The notes beneath the pieces were generated by a model. The model saw only the letters and a program-made list of their open reading frames with translations, made no database searches and was not told where the DNA came from. A stretch of 45,553 nucleotides of DNA from a virus. Shown piece after piece: positions 21,808-29,495 of the stretch. Made by a program: the position numbers and the translations under genes. Position 1 is the first letter of the stretch. Every line of letters starts with the position of its first letter. Where the stretch lies: IMG/VR virus record IMGVR_UViG_3300046519_000295, positions 1 through 45,553 of that record; one strand, 5' to 3'.

Positions 21808-22309
21808 TTTCTTTTATGTACGACTGGCATGCCTTCAAGGCGATCAGTCCACGGTCGCCTGCTCCGGTAATGGCGATAATTCGTTGAGCATGCGCTGGGT
21901 CAAGTTGGGCGCGTATTCCTCCATGAACCACGCCGCTGGCGTCGGTACCGGCTGGCATTGAACAGCCACCGGCTGAATCCTCGGCGAGGAGGACTGACAG
22001 CCGCAAATCAGAAGTGGCAAGGCGATCGCGCAGGCGAGCCTGGTCTTTTTTAGCATCGTTTAATTCCTTGAAATGGGATTGGTCCTTGGCCGACAGGCGC
22101 AGTTCAAGCGCGAGGCGCTTATCCTGATCGGCGCGAACCTGGGCAGCGGCCGCATTGCTGATTGCGTTCAGATCGGACTGGTGTAAGCCGGCCTGCTCGG
22201 CCAAATGCTTGCCGTAGCGCCAGTCCTGCACTTTCCACACGCCGCCAGCGGCAATCACCAACAGCACAAGTACGCCGGCCAGCGCCAGCTTCAATTCGGC
22301 CAGAGTCAT
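21797..22309 (-). CDS. Rz: Rz-like inner-membrane spanin
   Basis: 170 aa. One N-terminal membrane helix (LALAGVLVLLVIAAGGVWKV), then a periplasmic coiled-coil region rich in Ala/Arg/Asp (RLALELRLSAKDQSHFKELN) and a C-terminal segment with Cys. This is the i-spanin plan: with the outer lipoprotein it fuses inner and outer membranes at the end of lysis. ATG overlaps the endolysin stop by 4 nt. The o-spanin gene is nested inside in another frame. Confidence 0.85.
   Translation of the reverse strand: MTLAELKLALAGVLVLLVIAAGGVWKVQDWRYGKHLAEQAGLHQSDLNAISNAAAAQVRADQDKRLALELRLSAKDQSHFKELNDAKKDQARLRDRLATSDLRLSVLLAEDSAGGCSMPAGTDASGVVHGGIRAQLDPAHAQRIIAITGAGDRGLIALKACQSYIKEINN
21844..22056 (-). CDS. Rz1: Rz1-like outer-membrane spanin lipoprotein, nested in Rz
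   Basis: 70 aa, read in a different frame wholly inside the Rz gene. Signal sequence KKTRLACAIALPLLICGCQ with lipobox ICG-C (Cys20), then a short Pro-rich body (PVAVQCQPVPTPAAW). This nested lipoprotein is the o-spanin, and its presence confirms the Rz call. Confidence 0.85.
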   Translation of the reverse strand: MLKKTRLACAIALPLLICGCQSSSPRIQPVAVQCQPVPTPAAWFMEEYAPNLTQRMLNELSPLPEQATVD

Positions 22310-22731
22310 GGCACGTCCTTGAAAAAGATGTGGCGGCCAATCTTCAGCGTCTGCTTGGCCTTGGCTGCCCAGGTAGGCGGCGCGGGCATGGTGGTCGCGT
22401 AATAGTGCGTGGCACCGCCGGTTGGATCTGGCACCTTTCCATCAATCACCTGGTCAGCGGCGATTCTCGCTTGAGCGAGCTCGCGGAATGGGATCGACTT
22501 CGCGCCACTCAGGGAGGTGTAGTTCGGATCGCTCTTGTTCCAGCAGCTGAATTGATAAGGTTTTTGGCACACGCCTACATAGCCCTCACCCCACCACGAC
22601 TTAGCCTTGCCGTCATTTACGCGGTTGCGAATAGTCCAAGCCACGGCGATCTGGCCGGTCAGTGATTCGCCGCGCGCCTCACCCCAAAGTGTACGCGCGA
22701 GGATGTCGCGGTCTTTTTCCGTATCAGCCAT
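22306..22731 (-). CDS. SleB-type cell-wall hydrolase, endolysin
   Basis: 141 aa, a complete single Hydrolase_2 (SleB/CwlJ) domain. Catalytic Glu is E18 in TLWGEARGES; other landmarks are AVAWTIRNRV, QKPYQFSCWN and HYYATTMPAPPTWA. Acts on peptidoglycan as the phage endolysin. No signal peptide or SAR helix, so it needs a holin; two holin candidates are at the far end of the late genes (43182-43818). First gene of the distal lysis unit, downstream of tandem terminators; stop overlaps Rz. Confidence 0.9.
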   Translation of the reverse strand: MADTEKDRDILARTLWGEARGESLTGQIAVAWTIRNRVNDGKAKSWWGEGYVGVCQKPYQFSCWNKSDPNYTSLSGAKSIPFRELAQARIAADQVIDGKVPDPTGGATHYYATTMPAPPTWAAKAKQTLKIGRHIFFKDVP

Positions 22732-22747
22732 CGATTTTCTCCAGGCG

Positions 22748-22803
22748 AAAAAATGCCCGCGCAGGGCGGGCTATTCACAGGCACAAAAAAACCGCTTTCG
22801 CGG
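22748..22803 (-). terminator. Tandem intrinsic terminators between tail genes and endolysin
   Basis: On the - strand CCGC/GCGG with loop GAAA and TTTTTTT (22785-22803), followed by GCCCGC/GCGGGC with ATTTTTT (22748-22771). Together they should stop tail-gene transcripts before the lysis unit, so endolysin and spanins may need antitermination or their own promoter. Confidence 0.85.
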
Positions 22804-22825
22804 CCAGATGATCAACAGGCGCGGG

Positions 22826-23194
22826 TTACACCGGCCAAGGATATTGCGCCTGAATTTCTGCCGAACGAGCGGCCCCCGCCGCACGGGCCTCTTCTATCTC
22901 TTCAGCCGTTCCGGCCATGGCCTGGACACGCGCGGCTTCGGCGAAGTAGCGGTCAGAACCCGTAATGGGATCGGCGTAGGCACGAAGACGCAAGGCTTCG
23001 ATTTCGGCGTGAGTCTTGGCTGGGTTGGACTCCGCAGGAAAGGGCACCCACGTTTGCCCACCATCGCTGGTTTTGACCGCGCCAGGCGACAGGTTGAAGT
23101 CGTCGGGCACCACGATCAACGCGTCATCGTTGTTGGAATCGGCGTAACCCCACGTCGTCAAGACGCCGTTACTGTTGATAAATGCGTTTTTCAT
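22826..23194 (-). CDS. Tail fibre assembly/chaperone-like protein
   Basis: 122 aa. N-terminal beta region (MKNAFINSNGVLTTWGYADS) followed by EIEALRLRAYADPITGSDRY, the helix seen in proteins encoded immediately after phage tail fibres. Coupled to the fibre gene (23191-23194 overlap). Probable chaperone or fibre-associated protein; the label rests on position and general resemblance. Confidence 0.65.
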   Translation of the reverse strand: MKNAFINSNGVLTTWGYADSNNDDALIVVPDDFNLSPGAVKTSDGGQTWVPFPAESNPAKTHAEIEALRLRAYADPITGSDRYFAEAARVQAMAGTAEEIEEARAAGAARSAEIQAQYPWPV

Positions 23195-24486
23195 CCCTCA
23201 CCTCCGTTAGCGTTGCTGTACCCACACATGGCAATGCTCACGACGTGACCGGTGCCGACGTTTACAAAGAGCTGATAATTGAACCCCTGCGAAAGGTTTG
23301 GCAGGCGTTTTGAGGTGCCCGCCACGCCAAAGTTAGTCGACCCCAAGCCGCCGCCTTGCAGGCCCAATTGCATCGTTGTGGCGCCTCCCGCTTCCATCGA
23401 GATGGCGCAGGTCACCGAATAGCTACCGCCTGCATTGGAAACAATCGATAGGTTGGGGATGGCAAGCTCCATCATGGGAGCGACTGCAACAGGTGGTACA
23501 AAGGCCGTCACCGCGATACCAGACGGCGTTAGGGCCGACCCATTGGTGACGATCGGCTGCATTGTCAGGTAGTTAAACCAACAGCCTCTGAAGTTACCTA
23601 AAGCCAGAACAGACCCAGAGCCGAAATACACGGCGCCGATATAAGCCCAATGCGTATACCCGGCTGGCAATGCAGGCCCCGTAGTGGGCATGCCAAGGCT
23701 CACAATCGTCGACAACGTCGATGTGGCCGGATTCCAAATGAAGTAGTAGTACAACCACTGGGAAGCCGTGAAAGCGGCCGCCTGATCGCGTCCGTTGGCG
23801 GCGGGGCCGGGCACAATCAAGTCGTTGACCAATACTCCGGTGTTATTCACCACGGCCGTCGCGCCTGTCGCGGGGTTTCGTAGCGTGACGCTTAGCGCGT
23901 TGAAATCGAACTTGGTACCCGGTGTCCCCGCGTTGTTCTTGCCCGACAAACCCGACACCCGAGCGGCGCTGGCGACCTGTGGCGCAGCGCCCGTGCTCAA
24001 CAGCACGACGTAGGCACCTCCCGCGACAGAGGCATTCCACTGCACCCAGCATTCGCCATTGGCAACCAGCTCACCCGCTTGCAGCGCGGAATGAGTCACA
24101 CCGACCAGGGGGGCCGGCCCCACCCCATCATGCAAAGTGGAAGCGCCGGTATTGGTCGTCTTGACTTTGAAGCGCAGCACACGGCTTTCGCTTCTGGCGG
24201 TGATCGCCGGAGCGAAGGCACACACATAGGCGTTGGCCACGCCGGTGTCGACGGCAAAAGACTCCTGGCCTTTCTGATTGATCAGGCGGATCGCCGCCAG
24301 CAACTGCGCGTGGTTCGCCTCGCTCGGCGCCAGCCCCGCCGCGGTGATGACATTCAGGACTTCGTCGGTGATCGAGTTCCCCCAAGCTGACGGAATCAGC
24401 GAACCGGGCGTACCAGCCAGCGGATCCTCATCGATGAACTTGCCACCCACCAACCCAATGTTGGGCACACTAATCGGAAAATCCAT
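23191..24486 (-). CDS. Tail fibre protein
   Basis: 431 aa. N-terminal attachment part (FPISVPNIGLVGGKFIDEDP; SLIPSAWGNSITDEVLNVIT) common to Mu-like Pseudomonas fibres, then Gly/Thr/Ala-rich beta sequence to a C-terminal NVGTGHVVSIAMCGYSN. It should trimerise and determine host-receptor binding. Encoded immediately after the gp48-like baseplate gene and before its assembly protein. Confidence 0.8.
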   Translation of the reverse strand: MDFPISVPNIGLVGGKFIDEDPLAGTPGSLIPSAWGNSITDEVLNVITAAGLAPSEANHAQLLAAIRLINQKGQESFAVDTGVANAYVCAFAPAITARSESRVLRFKVKTTNTGASTLHDGVGPAPLVGVTHSALQAGELVANGECWVQWNASVAGGAYVVLLSTGAAPQVASAARVSGLSGKNNAGTPGTKFDFNALSVTLRNPATGATAVVNNTGVLVNDLIVPGPAANGRDQAAAFTASQWLYYYFIWNPATSTLSTIVSLGMPTTGPALPAGYTHWAYIGAVYFGSGSVLALGNFRGCWFNYLTMQPIVTNGSALTPSGIAVTAFVPPVAVAPMMELAIPNLSIVSNAGGSYSVTCAISMEAGGATTMQLGLQGGGLGSTNFGVAGTSKRLPNLSQGFNYQLFVNVGTGHVVSIAMCGYSNANGGEG

Positions 24487-24497
24487 ACCTTTACTCC

Positions 24498-25097
24498 TTA
24501 CTCATAATTGATGTGCACAACGGTGTGCGCCGGGGCCGGACGGCGGATTAAGCATTCAAGGGCATTGCCGGGATTGGTACCGAAGCGTTCGCCCCAATAA
24601 CTAACACCGAACCGCCGGCCCTGCTTCTGCCGGCCGCCGGTGTTGAGCGTCCACATGAACTGCGCGCTCCAGGTGCCGAAGTGCGCCGAACCAAACCGCG
24701 AACGCCCCATCCGCGGCGCTCGGTGCTCGGTGATGGTCGGGTGCGGGTAGCCCTGGCTGACGGCGATCTCCAGGAAGTAGGCCAGGCTCTGACCGCCGAC
24801 CTCGACCAAGCGCCGACGCACCGCCAAGCGCCGATCCTCAAATGCCGGGTTCAGGCCCAGGCAAGGATCCGGCAAGCCCATCACCGCCTCCCAATCCGGC
24901 ACCAACTCACTGACGCCAGACGGGTCCATTTCATTCAGCAGGTCCACGGCGCGGCCTTCAAGGCGCGCGAACTCGACGGCTACCCCTTGCAGCACCAGAT
25001 CGACCTCCGGAACCAGCTCGGGATCCCAGGCCGGTCCCGTGGGCATCAGCCCCCGCAGTTGCTGGCGGTACTCCTCGGCAGTGCGCGCTACAACCAT
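24498..25097 (-). CDS. Mu gp48-like (YmfQ/DUF2313) baseplate protein
   Basis: 199 aa. MVVARTAEEYRQQLRGLMPT with GPAWDPE at the N-terminus and NEMDPSGVSELVPDWE, then CLGLNPAFEDRRLAVRRRLVE are the DUF2313 marks. Baseplate component connecting wedge and fibre in Mu-like contractile tails. Overlaps gp47-like gene by 10 nt. Confidence 0.88.
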   Translation of the reverse strand: MVVARTAEEYRQQLRGLMPTGPAWDPELVPEVDLVLQGVAVEFARLEGRAVDLLNEMDPSGVSELVPDWEAVMGLPDPCLGLNPAFEDRRLAVRRRLVEVGGQSLAYFLEIAVSQGYPHPTITEHRAPRMGRSRFGSAHFGTWSAQFMWTLNTGGRQKQGRRFGVSYWGERFGTNPGNALECLIRRPAPAHTVVHINYE

Positions 25098-26125
25098 GTG
25101 ATACCCCCAAACGTCAGTAGCTGGTTGGGAGCGGCGACCACGTCAGCCACTGGCGTCGTCAATTGATGGTCGGTTTCGCCCGCCGAGCCACTGACGGCTT
25201 CACGGATGTGAGTGATCAGCAAGGTGTCGCCGAGCCCGGCTTCGCGCTGATGCAGATCGCGCAACTCCAGCTCAATCGCGGCGCGCACCTGCGAGGTGTC
25301 CGGCACGGCACGAATGCGGTAGAGCACCGGCACCTGCACCGGGGGCAAGACATACAACTCCGCTGTCACCGGGCGCAGCGGATCGACATGGGCTTTCACC
25401 TCGGCCAGTTGCGCCGGGTTGGGCACCGACACGCCATCGTTATCGCGCATCACAAACAGCCCCACGGTGCCTGGGCCTAAGTAATTACGCCGGCACCAGG
25501 CGCGGGTGACGCCCGGCACTTCCAAGGCCCAAGTCTCGTAGTCACTCGCCGAGCCGCCCTGGGCAATCACCCGATAAGAACGCACCACCCGCGCGCGCAA
25601 CGCCTCGACACTCTCCTGAGCAATGCCACCAGCCAGCCCCGGCGCCAACACGGTGAACGTGCTGGCCGCCCCCGCCACTGGCTGCACCAAGGTCAACACC
25701 ATGCCGGCATCGGCATTGCCGAGCGTGCCAGCGTCTACCGCCTGCAGCGTGGCGCTGTTGAGCCCGGCCACTGTGGTGACCGCACCTGTGACCTTGTACG
25801 TTCGGCCATCGCTGGCCTGCAGCACCGTATCGACATCGAGCACGGCCCCGGCGGCGGCCATAAAACTGGCCGCGCCGGCGGCAGACTGAGCGGTTTTGCG
25901 CGGCTCGTTCAAGCGCAGCGCAGCGATGCGCTCCAGGGTTTGCTCATCCGCCGAATCCGGCAAAATTTGATCGGCCATCCAGCTTAGGTAACCGTACAGC
26001 CCATAGGCCACCCCCGCATGCGCGCGTGCCAGCACTTGCGCATCGGAGCGGCGCAGAGCGTCACCGGCCAGATCCGCCTGGACACGGCCGACCAGCACCG
26101 GGAGAGAGGGAGTTTCAAACGGCAT
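25088..26125 (-). CDS. Baseplate J/gp47-like protein
   Basis: 345 aa of the Baseplate_J family: MPFETPSLPVLVGRVQADLA, then GYLSWMADQILPDSADEQTL and SGSASDYETWALEVPGVTRA (here GGSASDYETW). Wedge component of contractile-tail baseplates. The gene overlaps its neighbours on both sides, 11 nt and 10 nt, as in Mu. Confidence 0.92.
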   Translation of the reverse strand: MPFETPSLPVLVGRVQADLAGDALRRSDAQVLARAHAGVAYGLYGYLSWMADQILPDSADEQTLERIAALRLNEPRKTAQSAAGAASFMAAAGAVLDVDTVLQASDGRTYKVTGAVTTVAGLNSATLQAVDAGTLGNADAGMVLTLVQPVAGAASTFTVLAPGLAGGIAQESVEALRARVVRSYRVIAQGGSASDYETWALEVPGVTRAWCRRNYLGPGTVGLFVMRDNDGVSVPNPAQLAEVKAHVDPLRPVTAELYVLPPVQVPVLYRIRAVPDTSQVRAAIELELRDLHQREAGLGDTLLITHIREAVSGSAGETDHQLTTPVADVVAAPNQLLTFGGITWL

Positions 26126-26513
26126 AGATCACCTGCCAGGCAGAAGGGGGATGGATGTCCAACTGCGTGCCACTGGGAATCGTCAGCGTGGCACGCAGGC
26201 CTAAACGGTTGAGGTCGACCTGTTCGCTGCTGACCGCGAGGCCGATGACGTGGCCATCGTCGAGAAGCCACTGCAGCGCCTCACGGGCGTAGAACTCGGC
26301 ATCACGCTGGGTTTGCGCGGTCAGCTTGACCCGACGCAGCAGCCACAACCGCGAGCCGATGCGGTCATCGGCCGTCGTTGGGTAGCTATCGCCCCACCAG
26401 CCGAAACGCTCGTCATCGTCCACCGGGTCATCGGTGGCAGCGCGGCGCCAGGTGAACAGGCTGATGATCACCGCGCGCGTCAAGCCCGCTTGCAACGCGT
26501 CCGAGGGCGTCAT
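26115..26513 (-). CDS. Mu gp46-like baseplate protein
   Basis: 132 aa GP46-family wedge protein: LTRAVIISLFTWRRA, then DERFGWWGDSYPTTADDRIG and SRLWLLRR, the hallmark W-G-D block. LysM-less gpW-like (T4 gp25-type) role at the sheath-baseplate contact. Overlaps gp45-like gene by 4 nt. Confidence 0.9.
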   Translation of the reverse strand: MTPSDALQAGLTRAVIISLFTWRRAATDDPVDDDERFGWWGDSYPTTADDRIGSRLWLLRRVKLTAQTQRDAEFYAREALQWLLDDGHVIGLAVSSEQVDLNRLGLRATLTIPSGTQLDIHPPSAWQVIYAV

Positions 26514-27019
26514 CCCGCACCCCCCACCGGCGGGCCGCTCTGGCCGCTACCGGGCTGCACGTCATCGTGGGGGTGATTAATCTGGCTGACGCCACCGGCG
26601 ATCTGGTCGCCCTGCGATTCAATCTGGCCGGTCTGGGTGATCAGTGGGGTGTCGAAGTGCACGCCGCCGCTGGCCGTGATGTTCAAGGTGACGGTTTCGA
26701 TATCAATAATCCGCCCGCGCTTGAAGTGGATCTTGTCGCCTTCGTCGGTGTAGAGCGCCACCTCACCCGGCGCCAGTTCCTTGAACCGGTACCGGCGATC
26801 AGAGGCCACCAGCACCACAGCATGCGAACGGTCGCCGCCGAGGAAGGCGGTCAGCACTTCAGCCCCCGACAGCGGATTGCTGGTATAGCCATACGGCTCG
26901 AAGTGCTCAGCGCCGTCCTTAATCTCCCCGGCGGTGAGTCGCACCTGCAGGGTTTGAATCTTGCGCGCCGCATCGGCCATGATCACCGTGCCACGGACCA
27001 ACAGGCTTTTCAGGTTCAT
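26510..27019 (-). CDS. Mu gp45-like baseplate spike protein
   Basis: 169 aa. OB-type core (KIQTLQVRLTAGEIKDGAEH; DRRYRFKELAPGEVALYTDE) then a beta-helical C-terminus (DIETVTLNITASGGVHFDTP) ending in NHPHDDVQPGSGQSG, with the HPHDD-type metal motif of phage spikes. It is the membrane-piercing tip. Four-nt overlap with gp44-like gene. Confidence 0.9.
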   Translation of the reverse strand: MNLKSLLVRGTVIMADAARKIQTLQVRLTAGEIKDGAEHFEPYGYTSNPLSGAEVLTAFLGGDRSHAVVLVASDRRYRFKELAPGEVALYTDEGDKIHFKRGRIIDIETVTLNITASGGVHFDTPLITQTGQIESQGDQIAGGVSQINHPHDDVQPGSGQSGPPVGGAG

Positions 27020-28131
27020 TTTTTGCTCTCGTAGTCGGCAGGAAGCAAGTACTCGAAGTTGTCGGCTTTACCGCCTTTCTTCGCCTTACGCGCCTTGTGC
27101 GGATCCTTCGGCTCCGGCTCAAAACTGTCCGCCGGCGCCACTTCGAGCTTGGTCAACATGCCCGCCTCGCTCAGCGAATAGGTGATGCGCGAAATCAGCA
27201 GGTCGCGGTCAAAGCCAATGATCGGATCGATCACCCGCACCAGGGTGTTGTGCCGCCACAGCTGGCCGTTGGACTGACGCCAGCCGTACACCGTGTAGGT
27301 GGAGGCCAGGGCTTTACCCATGCGCGAACCGCGCTCCCAGTTGGCTCGGGCCTGGGCCAGCTCGTTGGTCATCTGCCCGGATTCGTGAATGATCTGCACC
27401 CGTCGACGCTTGACCCGCTCATCGCTCAAGGTGGCGGTCACCTCCGACGCCTCGACACCAAACGCATCATCGGTGCCGCTCTTCTGCCCCAGCACCTGGT
27501 ACTCGGAAAACACCCCGGAAAAATCCATCGCGGCGTCGGCGGACTTGATGTTCTTGCCGACCTCGAGGGCATCAAAGGCGCGACCGCCGCTGCCAGGACT
27601 GGCCAACACCGCCATGCCGCGCGCATCGTCGGTGGAGAACACCCGGAACAAGGTCAGCAACCGGTCAATCGAGGCGAAGGCGGTCTCGCCCGGCTCCACG
27701 GTGTGATCGAAGAGCTTGCTGCCTTCCGGTATCTCACTGCTGACCGCGATGTTGTACGGCGCCGCCAGCGCCTTGACGATGGCCAACACGCTCTGATTGT
27801 TCCACTGACCGGGTTTGTTCACCGCCGCGCAGTCGACCAGGTCCGCGGTCAAGGACCGCCCGCTGATGGACGTGGTGATTTGTTTATCGTCGTAGCCAAT
27901 CGGCGTGGCAAACGCCCAGCCGGTCAGCACCAGGTCAGGACCAATACGCACCTGACACTTGGCCCCCTCGCGAATGACCCGACTCTCAAGCTGGCCGGGC
28001 CATTTCCAGGTCAGGCTGAGGTTAAACGAGCGGGCCTGATCTTCTAGGCCGGCGGTGATCTCCACCGTTTTCCAGCCGAAATAATCCAGACCGTCGACCG
28101 TGAGGCTGACGGCGTTTTGTTCATCGGGCAT
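27016..28131 (-). CDS. Mu gp44-like baseplate hub protein
   Basis: 371 aa, VgrG/gpD-like hub: SLTVDGLDYFGWKTVEITAG, central RSLTADLVDCAAVNKPGQW, C-terminal DRDLLISRITYSLSEAGMLT. Forms the hub to which the gp45 spike attaches. 2-nt gap from the gp43-like gene. Confidence 0.88.
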   Translation of the reverse strand: MPDEQNAVSLTVDGLDYFGWKTVEITAGLEDQARSFNLSLTWKWPGQLESRVIREGAKCQVRIGPDLVLTGWAFATPIGYDDKQITTSISGRSLTADLVDCAAVNKPGQWNNQSVLAIVKALAAPYNIAVSSEIPEGSKLFDHTVEPGETAFASIDRLLTLFRVFSTDDARGMAVLASPGSGGRAFDALEVGKNIKSADAAMDFSGVFSEYQVLGQKSGTDDAFGVEASEVTATLSDERVKRRRVQIIHESGQMTNELAQARANWERGSRMGKALASTYTVYGWRQSNGQLWRHNTLVRVIDPIIGFDRDLLISRITYSLSEAGMLTKLEVAPADSFEPEPKDPHKARKAKKGGKADNFEYLLPADYESKK

Positions 28132-28133
28132 GC

Positions 28134-29492
28134 TTACCTCTGGGCGAGTTTGATCGGCACGGCCGGGACAAAACCGGGATGGCGGATGCGGTTGCGTTGC
28201 ACCACCTCAGCCTCGCGGGTGGCGTCACCGAACCGCCGATAGGCCAGCACCAGGACCGAGAGCGTCTCCGGCGGGGTCACGTCGACCAGGCTGACCCCCG
28301 ACGCCGCCACCGCCGTCAGATGCTTGATCAGCGTCTGGCGGTAGTGATTGAGCGCCTGATAGTGGTCCGGCTCGGCTTTGAGCGAAGCCGTGTAAATCGC
28401 CTCATTGAGGGTGTCGCGCAGTTCCAGCACATCGTCAGCCACGGGCACCTCGGGCCGCACCAGGGGCTGCAGCGCCTGCTGCTCAACCGAGGGTGCTGCA
28501 TTCGGCGGCGCGGGCTGTTGGGTCACGGGCATGTCGCTGACGATCAAGCCGATCTGCACCAACAAAGCGTCCTGCACCAGGTTAGCGGCGGCCTGCGAGG
28601 CGAGCTGGGTGTCGCGCCCGCCCAGCGGACTGAGCGTATCGATTGCGCTGACCGCCTGGCTTTGCTGCGTCGTCGCGGCCACCGCCGCCCGATAGCCGCC
28701 ACTGGAGGCGCCCGAGGTGGTACTGAGGCTGGAAACTGAACCGGCGGTGCCGCCCGAGGTGCCACCGGTACCCGAACCGGAAGTGCCGCCCGAGGATCCA
28801 CCAGAACTGCTGCTACGAAAGAAGTTACCCCCCGAGAAGCTGCTGAAGTAGCTGGTAAACAGCGACGACAGCGCGCCCGGCGAGTTCATCAGCGACTGCG
28901 CAAAACCCGTGCTCGAGGTGAAGACGCTGAGAAATGGGCCAAAGTGCTGCCCGATAACCCCGTACACCCCCGACAGCCGGGTGCGCAATTGCTGCATCCC
29001 AAGCCGCGCCTGGTTGACCTTGGCCATGGTCGATTTGTAGCGCCCCAGTGACGAGTCCAACAGGCCATTGGAGGACTTCACCAGTTGCTGCTGGCTGTTG
29101 ACTCTGGCCGCCGGCGATTTCAGCGGCAGGTCGGGATAGAAGGTCAACTCGAACATGACCATCCCGCCCTGCGGGCGCTCATGGCTCATTTCGCACTCAC
29201 CGACTTTGACCTGTAGGCGCCCCATCCAAGGGTGCACCAGCTCACCTGCACCCGGTGTCTGCAGCGCCTCGATCAACTTGTCACGCCGCTCAAAACAGTC
29301 ATCGCCCACCACCCACGCGGTCATTTTGTGCACTTGGGCCTGCTTGCCCATCTGCTCAAAAAACGGAGTGTCGCGTTGCGGAAACTCATGCAGCGGACCC
29401 TTCATGCCCACCGGTACCGACGCCTGCGGAATCAAGAAACTGATCCCGCGGAACGACGCCGGCAACATTGCCTCACGCCAAGTCTTGTCCAT
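28134..29492 (-). CDS. DNA-circularisation N-domain protein (Mu gp43-like)
   Basis: 452 aa. DNA_circ_N domain at residues ~5-95 (ASFRGISFLIPQASVPVG; VVGDDCFERRDKLIEALQTP; GAGELVHPWMGR). Despite its name, this family is a tail or baseplate protein (T4 gp53/LysM functional position) in Mu-like phages. The middle carries a Ser/Gly-rich low-complexity linker (about 215-265). Follows tape measure with a 3-nt gap. Confidence 0.85.
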   Translation of the reverse strand: MDKTWREAMLPASFRGISFLIPQASVPVGMKGPLHEFPQRDTPFFEQMGKQAQVHKMTAWVVGDDCFERRDKLIEALQTPGAGELVHPWMGRLQVKVGECEMSHERPQGGMVMFELTFYPDLPLKSPAARVNSQQQLVKSSNGLLDSSLGRYKSTMAKVNQARLGMQQLRTRLSGVYGVIGQHFGPFLSVFTSSTGFAQSLMNSPGALSSLFTSYFSSFSGGNFFRSSSSGGSSGGTSGSGTGGTSGGTAGSVSSLSTTSGASSGGYRAAVAATTQQSQAVSAIDTLSPLGGRDTQLASQAAANLVQDALLVQIGLIVSDMPVTQQPAPPNAAPSVEQQALQPLVRPEVPVADDVLELRDTLNEAIYTASLKAEPDHYQALNHYRQTLIKHLTAVAASGVSLVDVTPPETLSVLVLAYRRFGDATREAEVVQRNRIRHPGFVPAVPIKLAQR

Positions 29493-29495
29493 TTA

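Noticed and set aside
27097-28047. 316-codon + strand ORF opposite the gp44-like gene
   Set aside because: Antisense shadow of a recognisable hub protein.
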